This document shows positions 40,880 through 48,774 of a stretch of 63,790 nt of DNA, piece after piece. How positions within the stretch are numbered: position 1 is the first letter of the stretch; the number at the start of each line of letters is the position of its first letter. Position numbers and translations under genes: made by a program. The notes under the pieces were generated by a model that saw nothing but the letters and a program-made list of their open reading frames with translations, had not been told where the DNA came from and did not search any database. This DNA is from a virus: positions 1-63,790 of the IMG/VR virus record IMGVR_UViG_3300036852_000142, one strand, 5' to 3'.

Positions 40880-41224
40880 CTACGCGGGCGGCTCTTCAGT
40901 CAGCCCTGGGATGGTCAGCGACACGTCGCTGATGGCCGCAGGATCGCCAGTTGTGATCGTGAAATCCGCGGCGCCGCTGCCGAGAATTTCGCCCTTAGCG
41001 TTAGTGACTGAGGCTGTAACCGAAGCCACGCCAGGAGCACCAAAAGACAGCGTGCCAGACTTAGAGGCAGCGTCAAAGCTAACTTCGACTACCTCAGGAT
41101 CACTGGATTCGACGGCCACGGAAAGACCGCTGACGTCTGCAATTGGATGACCTTCGGCGTCAGTCACGCCGCCAATGTTGATTGAGAATGATTCTGCCTG
41201 ATTATCGTCTGCTACCTTAAACAA
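40880..41224 (-). CDS. Ig-like (Big-type) virion protein
   Basis: 114 residues of beta-rich sequence: GLSVAVESSDPEVVEVSFD, GTLSFGAPGVASVTASVTN are hallmarks of bacterial Ig-like group 2 domains, common on phage capsids and tails. Single-domain protein; probably weakly binds carbohydrate on host or particulate surfaces. Confidence 0.7.
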   Translation of the reverse strand: MFKVADDNQAESFSINIGGVTDAEGHPIADVSGLSVAVESSDPEVVEVSFDAASKSGTLSFGAPGVASVTASVTNAKGEILGSGAADFTITTGDPAAISDVSLTIPGLTEEPPA

Positions 41225-41267
41225 ATTGCACCTCCTTATGTGTGCTCAATGGTAAAATTGAGGAACC

Positions 41268-42038
41268 TTGACGATTCCAAAATTGAAGATTTGCGCATCT
41301 TGCGAAACCCCTAAGCCAGTTTCTGAATTCTGGCTGAAACGAGATCGCAAGGATGGGCGCGACAGGGAATGCATTTTCTGCGGGAAGGCACGGAACGGAC
41401 GAAAACACGCCGCGCGAGCTGCTAAGAAAGTCTACAAACGTAGTCGCAATGGTGAAGTGCCGCACGGCACGAATAGCTGCTATGTGAACTATCGTTGCCG
41501 CTGCGACCAATGCCGCGCAGCGCGTGGCCGTTTTATGTCGGCACTCTACGCTCAGAACCCTGAACGGTTTATTGCGTACACCAAAAAGTCCGAAGAGAAA
41601 AGTGTTGATAGAAGGCGGGAGTATCGTAAAACATATTACCTGGAACACCGGGAGCAGCTTCTTACTAAAAGCCGCACTTATGCGCAAACGCAAAGAGGTC
41701 GCCAGTGTCAACGCAAAAAGCATCTTGCCCGAAAGGCGCGATTCACTGGAGCATCCGGCACGGCGTCGATAGACCAAATTGCGGCGCGATGGGCCTACTA
41801 TGGCGGCCGGTGTTGGGTATGCGGAATAGCCGCTAATGCGCTCGATCATGTGATGCCTATCTCCCGTAACGGTTCTAACTGGCCCGCCAATCTTAGACCC
41901 ATCTGCAAAAGCTGTAATTCGAGGAAACGCAATCATCCGCCTACTCGCTTTCTTTCAATCCGGGAAAAACGAATTTCACAGACCCCACCTTCGCCGGCGG
42001 TCCGGGCGGTGGCGGCTGCTGTTGAGCGTTTGCGATAG
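41268..42038 (+). CDS. HNH endonuclease, intruder on plus strand
   Basis: 256 residues from TTG 41268 (GAGGAACC just upstream; a TAAAAT -10-like box nine bases before it). The N-terminus has a CASC..CIFC zinc ribbon, the middle a basic CRCDQCRAARG segment, and the C-terminus the HNH core CWVCG, LDHVMPISRNGSN, LRPICKSCNSRK. Opposite orientation to all neighbours and overlap with the end of a minus-strand gene suggest a mobile homing-type insertion. Confidence 0.85.
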   Translation: MTIPKLKICASCETPKPVSEFWLKRDRKDGRDRECIFCGKARNGRKHAARAAKKVYKRSRNGEVPHGTNSCYVNYRCRCDQCRAARGRFMSALYAQNPERFIAYTKKSEEKSVDRRREYRKTYYLEHREQLLTKSRTYAQTQRGRQCQRKKHLARKARFTGASGTASIDQIAARWAYYGGRCWVCGIAANALDHVMPISRNGSNWPANLRPICKSCNSRKRNHPPTRFLSIREKRISQTPPSPAVRAVAAAVERLR

Positions 42039-42213
42039 CTTCCGCCACCTGTGCGAAGCCCGCTAGAATTGAATCGTTCTGTATTGATAGCCACTTGCCG
42101 TTATCTTTCGTGAACTCCTGAATTGCGTCCCCAATGTGAGTAAGCAGCAAATGGTATTGATCAAACTGAGTTTGATCTAATTTAATCAATGTCGGCTGAG
42201 GAGTTGGCGGCAT
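41941..42213 (-). CDS. Hypothetical phage protein
   Basis: 90 residues from ATG 42213, five bases after the previous stop. Pro-rich start, central helices, then a Gln/Pro-rich linker (QQQPPPPGPP) and a charged end. Its last 98 bases overlap, antisense, the C-terminal extension of the HNH gene. Function unknown. Confidence 0.6.
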   Translation of the reverse strand: MPPTPQPTLIKLDQTQFDQYHLLLTHIGDAIQEFTKDNGKWLSIQNDSILAGFAQVAEAIANAQQQPPPPGPPAKVGSVKFVFPGLKESE

Positions 42214-42217
42214 CAAT

Positions 42218-42424
42218 TTAACCCCCGAAACGCCAGCGAAAGAGTCCGCCAACACTTACATAGATCGCGAGTGCCACGGCCCACCATGGCGATCCGATGA
42301 GAATCAGGAAGCTAATAGCCGCCCCGAAACAAGCTAGTAAGATCACTAATCCAGTCCATTCCGGCAGTGGCTTCGAAGGCCCTCGATGCTGTGTGCCACC
42401 TTGTCCTGGTCTCCAGCTCATCAC
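42218..42424 (-). CDS. Two-span membrane protein (holin-like)
   Basis: 68 residues: Gly/Pro-rich start, then two hydrophobic segments (LVILLACFGAAISFLILI and WWAVALAIYVSVGGL), ending in a basic tail. Size and topology suit a class II holin or antiholin, near other lysis genes. Confidence 0.55.
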   Translation of the reverse strand: MMSWRPGQGGTQHRGPSKPLPEWTGLVILLACFGAAISFLILIGSPWWAVALAIYVSVGGLFRWRFGG

Positions 42425-42621
42425 CTTGAAATCTTAGTCTTGTCTCGGATTATGATTCCTCGTTCCTTGATCTCTTTCCAGAACTCGCGGATGAATTTCT
42501 CTGCCTTCTTCGGAGTCAAAGTCAAAACCTCCGTGATGAATGTGTTGTCGGAGCTGCGCCAGAGCTTGATCCTGATTCCGCCTTTAGCCTTTACGATGTC
42601 TGCGAATACTGGTTTGCTCAT
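42421..42621 (-). CDS. Hypothetical small protein
   Basis: 66 residues, basic, alpha/beta composition (GIRIKLWRSSDNTFITEVLTL). Overlaps both neighbours by four bases. Not recognised. Confidence 0.6.
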   Translation of the reverse strand: MSKPVFADIVKAKGGIRIKLWRSSDNTFITEVLTLTPKKAEKFIREFWKEIKERGIIIRDKTKISR

Positions 42622-43172
42622 GACGGATCTTCCTCATCGTCGTCAGATTCTTCATCCGAATCTGTAATGTTTTCACCCCTGGCCTTATGCTTGGCATATT
42701 CTGCTTTCCGTCGTGCCTTATCAGCTTCTTTCTCTTCCTGAAGTTTGATGATCTTCTCGACTGTAGCGCGCCGCTTCTCGTCTATCGTTAAGACCACGTG
42801 TAACGGATAGTCGTTAGACAAACAATCCTCTGGAAGCATCCAAGATGGGAACATAAGGCTGAACCATTTATTCTTGGTTTTGCTTTCGGGAAAGGCGCAT
42901 TTGAGTGTCGAGGTTTCGCTTCCCGTTTCCGAGGTTTTGCAGTTAATGTCTTGAGCTAATCCCGTATTCTCCGGCACAATCGAAATCAGAACCGGGTCGT
43001 GAATCTTTAGCCCACCTGCCTTGGAAAGAGGAATTTTCTCAAACTCCCAGAACTCATCTCCGTCTGAACACTTGAGAGCTAGGTAACTACCGAGAGTCGC
43101 TTCATGCGTGCCAGAGACGTAACACTTCATCTCCGGCGAACTGAATAAAATGAGGATTAAAGCTAATAGCAT
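42618..43172 (-). CDS. Exported protein with charged tail
   Basis: 184 residues. A short hydrophobic N-terminus (LLALILILFSS) may export it; the body has four Cys and beta character, and the last 45 residues are a charged Lys/Glu/Asp helix. No family recognised. In the lysis region. Confidence 0.55.
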   Translation of the reverse strand: MLLALILILFSSPEMKCYVSGTHEATLGSYLALKCSDGDEFWEFEKIPLSKAGGLKIHDPVLISIVPENTGLAQDINCKTSETGSETSTLKCAFPESKTKNKWFSLMFPSWMLPEDCLSNDYPLHVVLTIDEKRRATVEKIIKLQEEKEADKARRKAEYAKHKARGENITDSDEESDDDEEDPS

Positions 43173-43241
43173 TGGCGTCAGTTGGTCTATCTCTTAGTTG
43201 TGCGTTTCTCTCATCTCTAAGATGTCTCGCGGTAAATACCA

Positions 43242-43757
43242 CTACTTAGCCCGAATCACCTGAATCGTTGGCACGGCGATTTTCCAGAAAGCTTGGCTCC
43301 AGGGGCCATCGAGAAACTCGAGAACTTTTCCACCAAACCCGCCAACTTTGCCGTGGGGAATAAACTGCATTGCTTCTGTTCTTAACTCGCGCTCTTTCTC
43401 ATAAAGGCTCATGGCTCTAACAAAGTTGCCATGTTCGATCTCGGTTTTCTGATTTGCAATTGTCACGTTTTGATCGGCAATCTTGATTAAGTCCTGGAAT
43501 CGGTTTTCATTAGTTCTGCAAACTTGCAATTTATCTTTCTGGTTTGCGAGCTCTTCCACCTTTTCGGGCGAGAGGGCGCGAAAACGTTGACCATCAATCA
43601 AAACCACATGCGAGCCGTCAGGCAAACTCTTAACGTATTCGACAGTCTGTGCGCTACAAGGGCAGCTCAACTTTATCAGCGTCAGACAGGCGAGCACGGT
43701 CAGCAATACGCTTTTCAAGTTCTGCCTTTTCGTGGCTAATAGCATTTTCAAGCTCAA
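43242..43757 (-). CDS. Exported spanin-like protein
   Basis: 171 residues. Basic N-terminus then a hydrophobic signal (SVLLTVLACLTLIKL) followed by Cys-Pro-Cys, then a mixed body with a central coil. Its first 104 bases overlap the end of the upstream coiled-coil gene in another frame, as in nested Rz/Rz1-type pairs, though canonical lipobox spacing is not met. Confidence 0.55.
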   Translation of the reverse strand: MSLKMLLATKRQNLKSVLLTVLACLTLIKLSCPCSAQTVEYVKSLPDGSHVVLIDGQRFRALSPEKVEELANQKDKLQVCRTNENRFQDLIKIADQNVTIANQKTEIEHGNFVRAMSLYEKERELRTEAMQFIPHGKVGGFGGKVLEFLDGPWSQAFWKIAVPTIQVIRAK

Positions 43758-43959
43758 TTCGTTTCCGCTGGTTCTCGCTTAAATCCCGGCTTAGTTTTAT
43801 TAACTCTTGTTCACTGGCTCTGAGTTGCTCTAAAAACCGCGCTCTTTCTAATTCCTGAAGGGCTACTTTGTTTCTTAACTCCTGAACCCGAGCCTGTAAG
43901 TCAGGATCGAGCGACTGTTCAAGCCATGACAGCAATCGAAGGATAATTTGGCGAAGCAT
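43654..43959 (-). CDS. Amphipathic coiled-coil protein (Rz-type candidate)
   Basis: 101 residues: a short amphipathic/hydrophobic start (LRQIILRLLSWL) followed by a continuous Glu/Leu/Arg coiled coil. Start overlaps the holin stop by one base; end overlaps the exported protein. Topology fits an inner-membrane spanin component. Confidence 0.55.
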   Translation of the reverse strand: MLRQIILRLLSWLEQSLDPDLQARVQELRNKVALQELERARFLEQLRASEQELIKLSRDLSENQRKRIELENAISHEKAELEKRIADRARLSDADKVELPL

Positions 43960-44255
43960 TAAGGTTGAGGGGCTTGTTGTCCAACCACTTCCCCTTCACG
44001 GTTTGTCACAATGCCAGAACTATCGACCGACTTCGCTGCCGTGCCAGTCCCTGTGACGTTTTGGTCTTTGGCTGTTAGTAAGCCAAAACCAGCAATCAGG
44101 ATGCCGACAGTTTCGAGGATCAGCTGTCCGTCACTGAGAATTGCTTGAAAATCTTTTGTTCGATAGGCGACGGCAATGCGACCAACAGCCGCGACGATCA
44201 CAGCGAAGCCGGCTAGGGTTGTCCGCCAGTTAATTCCTAATAGTTTGCTCAACAT
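43959..44255 (-). CDS. Holin
   Basis: 98 residues. LLGINWRTTLAGFAVIVAAVGRI, a short loop, then ILETVGILIAGFGLLTAKDQNVTG form two hydrophobic segments in the pattern of a widespread phage holin family with the conserved AKD after the second helix. It makes the membrane lesion at lysis. First gene of the lysis cluster after a structured spacer. Confidence 0.8.
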   Translation of the reverse strand: MLSKLLGINWRTTLAGFAVIVAAVGRIAVAYRTKDFQAILSDGQLILETVGILIAGFGLLTAKDQNVTGTGTAAKSVDSSGIVTNREGEVVGQQAPQP

Positions 44256-44424
44256 TCAGCTATTCTCCTTCTTGCGTTAGCGTCAACTGCCCGGCGAATA
44301 CGGGGGATTCAGCAGATCCGCTAACCGCTCGTCCGTAATCCCCCCAAACAGAAAGGTGGAAAGCACCCTTTCAGTCTACTTTGGTTTCAGGATTTATTTC
44401 GGAGTGTTGATAGTAGAAACAGTA

Positions 44425-44450
44425 AAGCCGCCTGATTTCTCAAGCGGCTT
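44425..44450 (-). terminator. Possible terminator after hicB
   Basis: A perfect 7-bp stem (AAGCCGC/GCGGCTT) with a 12-base A-rich loop on the minus strand is followed by TTTACTGTTT. The T-tract is broken, so termination may be partial. Confidence 0.35.
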
Positions 44451-44510
44451 CACTTCTGGCAGAACCTACCCGCGCCTCAGTGGACGCTCTCGGCCCTACA
44501 TCGTGCTCGT

Positions 44511-44540
44511 GTCTCCGATTCTCGCGGAGTAGCGCAAAGT
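44511..44540 (-). repeat. 30-nt hairpin repeat, copy 1
   Basis: Conserved hairpin element matching 54582-54611 at 25 of 30 positions. The CTCCG/CGGAG stem and following AGCGC are intact and three of the five differences fall in the loop. Confidence 0.65.
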
Positions 44541-44593
44541 TTACATTCGCATCGAGCGACAGCCGTTAACGGCCAATGCGCACGCCTTATGCG

Positions 44594-44866
44594 TCACGTT
44601 TTCGGATGAAAACTCTCTAAAGGCTCTGGAATTTCTTGCCCCAACTCAATCACGGCCATAAGCCAATTCATCGCAGCATCTAACAGGTTGTAATAAGCCT
44701 GTTCCAGCGATTCGCCTTGGCTATAACAACCAGGAAACTCCCGCACATAAGCAGCGAACCCGCCATCTGATTCGCGCACAAAGCAGAAGGAGTATGGTTT
44801 TGCTAAATGCGCTAAAGCGTCATTCGCTTTCTCAGTTTCTTCGATAACGCCTTGGGTAACGAACAC
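44594..44866 (-). CDS. Orphan HicB-like antitoxin/regulator
   Basis: 90 residues. YSFCFVRESDGGFAAYVREFPGC and QGESLEQAYYNLLDAAMNWL fit the partial RNase-H-fold HicB domain. No HicA toxin (small dsRBD-like protein with GSH motif) is adjacent. Lone phage HicB copies may neutralise host HicA or act as repressors. Confidence 0.8.
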   Translation of the reverse strand: MFVTQGVIEETEKANDALAHLAKPYSFCFVRESDGGFAAYVREFPGCYSQGESLEQAYYNLLDAAMNWLMAVIELGQEIPEPLESFHPKT

Positions 44867-44930
44867 GATTCATTTTACCTCAGAAACACCAACGCCGCTA
44901 AAGGGAAAGTTTGTTCAGGACGCGGGACGG

Positions 44931-45419
44931 TTATGCTTGAGTGAGAGGGTTAGACATAAAAGATTCTTGGTATTCATTACCAAAGAGGCGCAGCCAATCG
45001 TCCTGACATTCCTTACAGTCTTTTCTAAGCCGATCAGAGGTGCAGTGGCAAATGTTACAGCGTTCGACTTCCTGCCTTGCGCGATGAAACCAATCTTCCC
45101 ACTCAACGAGTGAGACAGTGTTATCGAAATGAGCATAACGACCCCAGGCCTCACCGCCGCTAAATGAGATTTCTTTGCCGTCAAATTCAATCTCTCTAAA
45201 AGGTGAGAAGTCATGCCACTTGACTCTAAAATGAACATTGCCAAAATCTATGTCAGAGTCTTTATCCCATGGCTGCTGACGAGAATTCCAATAAACTATT
45301 GTCGCCTCTTCAACCAACGCATGGCATAGCGCCTCAACAAACCAATTGGCACGAAACGACTCGCCGCAAGCGCGTTCCCATCCGATTTCCTTAGATCGTT
45401 CGGCGAATTGACTTGACAT
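44931..45419 (-). CDS. Hypothetical protein with C-terminal zinc motif
   Basis: 162 residues. Trp/Asp-rich N-terminal two thirds and a C-terminal CNICHCTSDRLRKDCKEC cluster likely to bind zinc. A competing frame at 44915-45244 has no such features. Preceded by a structured spacer with a 13-bp inverted repeat. Function unknown. Confidence 0.6.
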   Translation of the reverse strand: MSSQFAERSKEIGWERACGESFRANWFVEALCHALVEEATIVYWNSRQQPWDKDSDIDFGNVHFRVKWHDFSPFREIEFDGKEISFSGGEAWGRYAHFDNTVSLVEWEDWFHRARQEVERCNICHCTSDRLRKDCKECQDDWLRLFGNEYQESFMSNPLTQA

Positions 45420-45422
45420 AAC

Positions 45423-45438
45423 AGTCTCAAAAGTTTGA
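45423..45438. other. Near-palindrome TCTCAAA-AG-TTTGAGA
   Basis: A 7-bp inverted repeat with two central bases lies four bases upstream of the start at 45419, overlapping the translation-initiation zone; possible operator or RNA hairpin. Confidence 0.5.
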
Positions 45439-45492
45439 GAACCTAGCTGCCGCGAAGTCTCATGCGGTAATTTAGATACCTGAAAGAGGTTA

Positions 45493-45545
45493 GGCTATCA
45501 AACCGATCTGAGATTTTGACGGATCGCTGGAACGGTTTGATAGCC
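45493..45545. promoter_or_regulatory. Perfect 13-bp inverted repeat hairpin
   Basis: GGCTATCAAACCG and CGGTTTGATAGCC flank 27 bases in the 45420-45643 gap. No T-run follows on either strand. It is either a transcription attenuator, a processing site or the border of a small structured RNA. The rest of the gap has no gene. Confidence 0.55.
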
Positions 45546-45643
45546 CTTAGGGATTTCTTCATGCGTAAGATAACACATCCTAAAGCCTCACGTCTATAAC
45601 ACAAGGCTGTAGATTGGACGCTAGAGTTAGCTAGGGTTTTTGT

Positions 45644-45967
45644 TCAGAGCTGCTCTTCATCATCTCCGTAGTCATATGGCGAGGTTGTAGATTGAATGGT
45701 GGCTCGTTCCATTGCATTGGAGTACCGCTGGAAAGCGTCAGCAAGCCGCGCAAATGACGCGCCTGCCGCTTGCGCACTTAGCCCAATCTTCCGCCAAGCA
45801 ATTCTCATTTGCTCGCAGAATTCTTCAACGCGAGCTTTAATTTCATCATCAGTGAGGATAGACGTGTCATAGCCGAATATATTAAGAGTGAAGCGTATCT
45901 CAGCAATTGCTCGCCGCTCGCGCCGCTTCCAATACCATGCCGTTAGTCGTGTGAGCATGTCCCTCAT
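45644..45967 (-). CDS. Hypothetical helical protein
   Basis: ATG 45967 behind GGAGTAAA gives 107 residues; an upstream ATG at 46009, overlapping the previous stop, would add 14. Mostly helical and basic in the first half (WKRRERRAIAEIRF), acidic at the end. Next to the ParB-like gene. Function unknown. Confidence 0.55.
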   Translation of the reverse strand: MRDMLTRLTAWYWKRRERRAIAEIRFTLNIFGYDTSILTDDEIKARVEEFCEQMRIAWRKIGLSAQAAGASFARLADAFQRYSNAMERATIQSTTSPYDYGDDEEQL

Positions 45968-45998
45968 TTTACTCCGACTTGCGGTGCCCATTCTATCT

Positions 45999-46889
45999 TT
46001 AGGCTGCATTTTCAAGTTGCGCTTCGTAATCAGGATGAAGGGCATAGAGATCAATCATCACCCCTCGCCGACCTTCCTGCCTGCTATCTTCCACGCTCAT
46101 AACTTCCAGCATTTTCTTTTCAACCATCAAGTCCAGCCGCTCATCTAATTCCGAATTGCTCATAAAATAACTACAGGTTTCAAGCCATGCTGCAATCTCA
46201 TCCCGGCTCGCTCGCTCAAGACCTGGCGAGCCTTCGTCGAAACTAAACAATCCAACAATAGCGCCGTAGTCTGCCTGCCTAGTACGGTTCTTTTGCCACT
46301 GTGCGCGATGGCCTTGCCAATAAACCATGCTTTCGATTGATGGGCAGCTTTCAGGGATTTCTTCTGCCAGCTTCGCCAATTCTTCCATGTAGTGATCAAG
46401 ATATGCGCGAGCTTCTCTTGATAACACGAGTTCGCTATCTTCTGGCTTCTCTTTCTTTTCACGACGAGCACGATCGGCTTCGCGCCGCACGCTCCGCTGA
46501 CTAAGTTGTTCCTTAGCAGCTTTGGCTAAAATCCTATCCTGCTGCTCAGGATCAAGACTGGCGACCTCCGCATGAGTAGAGAAGTCAACAACGTCCCGGC
46601 GCCGGGATGGATCAATAGCCTTTGCGACATAGGCATAATTCATCAATGTCTTTTTGGCACGGCCTGTCTCTTCAATTGCTTGGGCGTACTTCTCATCATA
46701 TTTTCTCTCACCGTAGTTTAGCCAATCTCCAATCCACCAACGAATCGCTAAGTCCGCGAGTTGCAGTTGCCTGCCAAGCCGCTCCCAGTGCTCAAACTTT
46801 AATTCTTCAGGCAGCGTGAGACTTGTCGGGGTAAACTCACAACCTGGAATATCGAATGGTGTCACAGGCCGCTCAGCGATAGCACTCAT
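45999..46889 (-). CDS. ParB/KorB-like helix-turn-helix DNA-binding protein
   Basis: 296 residues. The N-terminal third (LADLAIRWWIGDWLNYGERKYDEKYAQA, then helices ending DVVDFSTHAEVASLDPEQQD) fits a family of phage/plasmid DNA-binding proteins with ParB-type helix-turn-helix. Residues 130-150 are basic. A partition, replication-control or transcription role is possible. Starts after GGGAGAAATTAAGAAA. Confidence 0.6.
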   Translation of the reverse strand: MSAIAERPVTPFDIPGCEFTPTSLTLPEELKFEHWERLGRQLQLADLAIRWWIGDWLNYGERKYDEKYAQAIEETGRAKKTLMNYAYVAKAIDPSRRRDVVDFSTHAEVASLDPEQQDRILAKAAKEQLSQRSVRREADRARREKKEKPEDSELVLSREARAYLDHYMEELAKLAEEIPESCPSIESMVYWQGHRAQWQKNRTRQADYGAIVGLFSFDEGSPGLERASRDEIAAWLETCSYFMSNSELDERLDLMVEKKMLEVMSVEDSRQEGRRGVMIDLYALHPDYEAQLENAA

Positions 46890-46978
46890 TTTCTTAATTT
46901 CTCCCGCGTTTCTCGCTCCCGTCCGATTCGTTTAGTCCATAAAAGAAATAGAAATAGAAAATATAAAGTAGCCTTCAT
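46886..46978 (-). CDS. 30-aa membrane mini peptide
   Basis: ATG 46978 opens 30 codons with one hydrophobic run (TLYFLFLFLLW) and a very basic C-terminus; the stop overlaps the ParB-like start in ATGA. No strong ribosome-binding site. May act as a coupled leader peptide. Confidence 0.35.
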   Translation of the reverse strand: MKATLYFLFLFLLWTKRIGRERETREKLRK

Positions 46979-46993
46979 CTTAATTACGAGCGA

Positions 46994-47284
46994 TCATTCA
47001 ACGATTTGAGAAAGCGCCGCTTCGCGGACGCAGTTGCTTGAATGCTGCCGCAACGGAATCAATCCCTCGCGTCTCGCGCTCCATTTAATGCTCGCGGCAA
47101 CTTCCCACCATTGATAGAAACTGCCAACTCTTGAGCGGGCAATCGGATGTCGTGCCACATAGCCTTGAACCGCCAAACATTTGCCGCAGGCTTCGACTTC
47201 CTTTTTCGTTTCTTCAACAACTAAAATATCGCGGCCCTTCTCACGTTGGCGCTTAACCCATTCTGGCGAACGAATACTCGTCAC
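46994..47284 (-). CDS. Hypothetical small protein
   Basis: 96 residues; a central EACGKCLAVQGYVARH with a CxxC pair and a Trp/Arg-rich C-terminal half suggests a small nucleic-acid-binding protein. Ends near the mini peptide; starts one base before the ABA-sandwich gene stop. Confidence 0.55.
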   Translation of the reverse strand: MTSIRSPEWVKRQREKGRDILVVEETKKEVEACGKCLAVQGYVARHPIARSRVGSFYQWWEVAASIKWSARREGLIPLRQHSSNCVREAALSQIVE

Positions 47285-47285
47285 G

Positions 47286-47744
47286 CTACTTCTCCTTACC
47301 TTCTATAGCAGCAAGCGCAGCGCGGGAAATTGCCAGAGGTAAAGAATCTTCTACTGCAAACGCTGTAACAACGTGATCTTCGTTGTACGGCTCAGCCCGA
47401 GTAAATGAAACCTTCCAAACATAATTAAAGTCCGCGTGAAGATCGATACAACACCACTCTCCGGATTGGCGCATTTTCTCAATCAGTTTCATTGCAGCGG
47501 CTGTGTCGGTTGAGTAGTGCGGAACGTAGTTGAGTGCTCCACCGAAATCCATGTGCATATCGGGCGGACAGTAAAGAACATCGCCAATGGTTCTGTTATC
47601 TGTAGGGTGAACCGCTTTCTCCCATCGCGTCCAGCCCATAACACGTTCCGCGACAGCCGCGTCTAGTTCGCGCCCTGCCAAGCCCTGTGCTGGCGGTTGA
47701 GGGGATTCAGACGATCCGCTTCCAAGATGTTTTTGGCTTTCCAT
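47286..47744 (-). CDS. Phage ABA-sandwich domain protein
   Basis: 152 residues from ATG 47744, which overlaps the endolysin stop (TAATG). LAGRELDAAVAERVMGW, PHYSTDTAAAMKLIEKM and ISRAALAAIEG are the recognised signature of the phage ABA sandwich family, abundant in phages but of unknown role. Confidence 0.75.
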   Translation of the reverse strand: MESQKHLGSGSSESPQPPAQGLAGRELDAAVAERVMGWTRWEKAVHPTDNRTIGDVLYCPPDMHMDFGGALNYVPHYSTDTAAAMKLIEKMRQSGEWCCIDLHADFNYVWKVSFTRAEPYNEDHVVTAFAVEDSLPLAISRAALAAIEGKEK

Positions 47745-48418
47745 TAACCTAATAACTCCCAAGTTGCTTCGTCGATTATTCCTGTCTCTGGTAATTCATA
47801 TTTCTTCTGAAACTGCTTAATTATGGATTCCGTGATTCGACCATACTCACCATCAACGGAAAGAGAATATCCTTTTGCTTTCAATGCAGCTTGGGCAATC
47901 CGTACAGCCTGGCCTTTGTCTCCGAGTTTTAGAGTTGGTCTGGAAGGCACTTGAGGCGAACTGGGCTCACCATCTACTTTAGCCCATACTGCTTGCAGTC
48001 CGCCCTTCACATATAAGGCTCGGCATTCTTTAAGTGTTGGGCCTTTCAGTTCCACATGCGGCAGATCAATAAACTTTGTCCAGTCCCCACCCCACAAAAG
48101 CCCCACTTTCTCCGCCTCATCATTGATCGCTAAGAATGCTTCGCGCCAGTTCCAGTCAATTTTTCCATTAGGAACCGGAGCAATATCGCAAGCGAGCCCG
48201 AAGTTATGGTTGCTGTATCCCCCTCGCGCGCGTGTGACGATCTCTCCAGGCTTCGTTCTGCCCTGGGTAAATAGAAGATCTTGCTCTACGTAGGTTCGCA
48301 ACCCTTGGACAACTTCAAATGGAAACCCATTAGCGCCCAAGCCCGCGATTAGCAAGCGGACACGCGCCGCTAACTTGGGATGAACTTTAGAAAGGCGATT
48401 TTCAGAGGATTGATTCAT
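47744..48418 (-). CDS. Endolysin: VanY/M15-type peptidase with PG-binding domain
   Basis: 224 residues. SNHNFGLACD at about 69-78 (His71, Asp78) and LPHVEL (His121, Glu123) form the zinc site of L-alanyl-D-glutamate or D,D-carboxypeptidase-type endolysins. From about 160 the sequence is a peptidoglycan_binding_1 domain (LKLGDKGQAVRIAQAALKAKG; VDGEYGRITESIIKQFQ). It cleaves cell-wall crosslinks. Unusually far from the holin. Confidence 0.9.
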   Translation of the reverse strand: MNQSSENRLSKVHPKLAARVRLLIAGLGANGFPFEVVQGLRTYVEQDLLFTQGRTKPGEIVTRARGGYSNHNFGLACDIAPVPNGKIDWNWREAFLAINDEAEKVGLLWGGDWTKFIDLPHVELKGPTLKECRALYVKGGLQAVWAKVDGEPSSPQVPSRPTLKLGDKGQAVRIAQAALKAKGYSLSVDGEYGRITESIIKQFQKKYELPETGIIDEATWELLG

Positions 48419-48774
48419 GCTCCAATTGTTCGCAAGGCATCCTCAAGCGACCTCCAAATATGGACGGGCGCTTTCGGCACGAATTCTTCGTACCAAACCC
48501 GCTGATATATTGTTAGTCGTTGTCTACTTGGCGATTTCTCTCCATCCTTAATTTCAGCCACATACCACAAACCGTGGAATGCGACGAGAAGGTCTGGTAC
48601 ACCTTTCCCAACTGAAGCAATAGACTGAACTCCCGCACCCACCGCACGAAGGCCGCTTACTATCTCACTGTGATTGGAATCTATTTTCTTCATTCCCGAA
48701 TCTGTAAAGCTAGATTGTTTTCTAGATCGCTTATCATCAATTCCCGTACATTGCTCCCAGAACCATCTTTTCAA
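48415..48774 (-). CDS. VRR-NUC-type nuclease
   Basis: Up to 119 residues from TTG 48774, or 92 from ATG 48693. SNHSEIVSGLRAVGAGVQSI, GKGVPDLLVAFHG and VAEIKDG reproduce the PD-(D/E)xK core of VRR-NUC nucleases. Often encoded near replication genes and cleave branched DNA. Overlaps the endolysin start by four bases. Confidence 0.8.
   Translation of the reverse strand: MKRWFWEQCTGIDDKRSRKQSSFTDSGMKKIDSNHSEIVSGLRAVGAGVQSIASVGKGVPDLLVAFHGLWYVAEIKDGEKSPSRQRLTIYQRVWYEEFVPKAPVHIWRSLEDALRTIGA

Larger units (their letters stand above)
44256..44593 (-). ncRNA. Structured spacer upstream of holin (hairpin cluster)
   Basis: 338 bp without a gene. Hairpins: GGGGGATT..AATCCCCC (44302-44344), GAAAGGTG..CACCCTTTC (44351-44372), AAGCCGC..GCGGCTT (44425-44450), CTCCG..CGGAG (44513-44529) and a CCGTTAACGG palindrome. 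The 30 bases at 44511-44540 match 54582-54611 at 25 positions with the stem intact. The region may be an untranslated leader of the lysis genes or a separate RNA. Confidence 0.45.

Noticed and set aside
44425-44450. Strong intrinsic terminator
   Set aside because: Kept only as possible: the T-tract after the stem is interrupted.
44915-45244. Alternative 109-codon frame within the zinc protein gene
   Set aside because: Shorter, no start signal, and the competing frame has a C-terminal zinc cluster.
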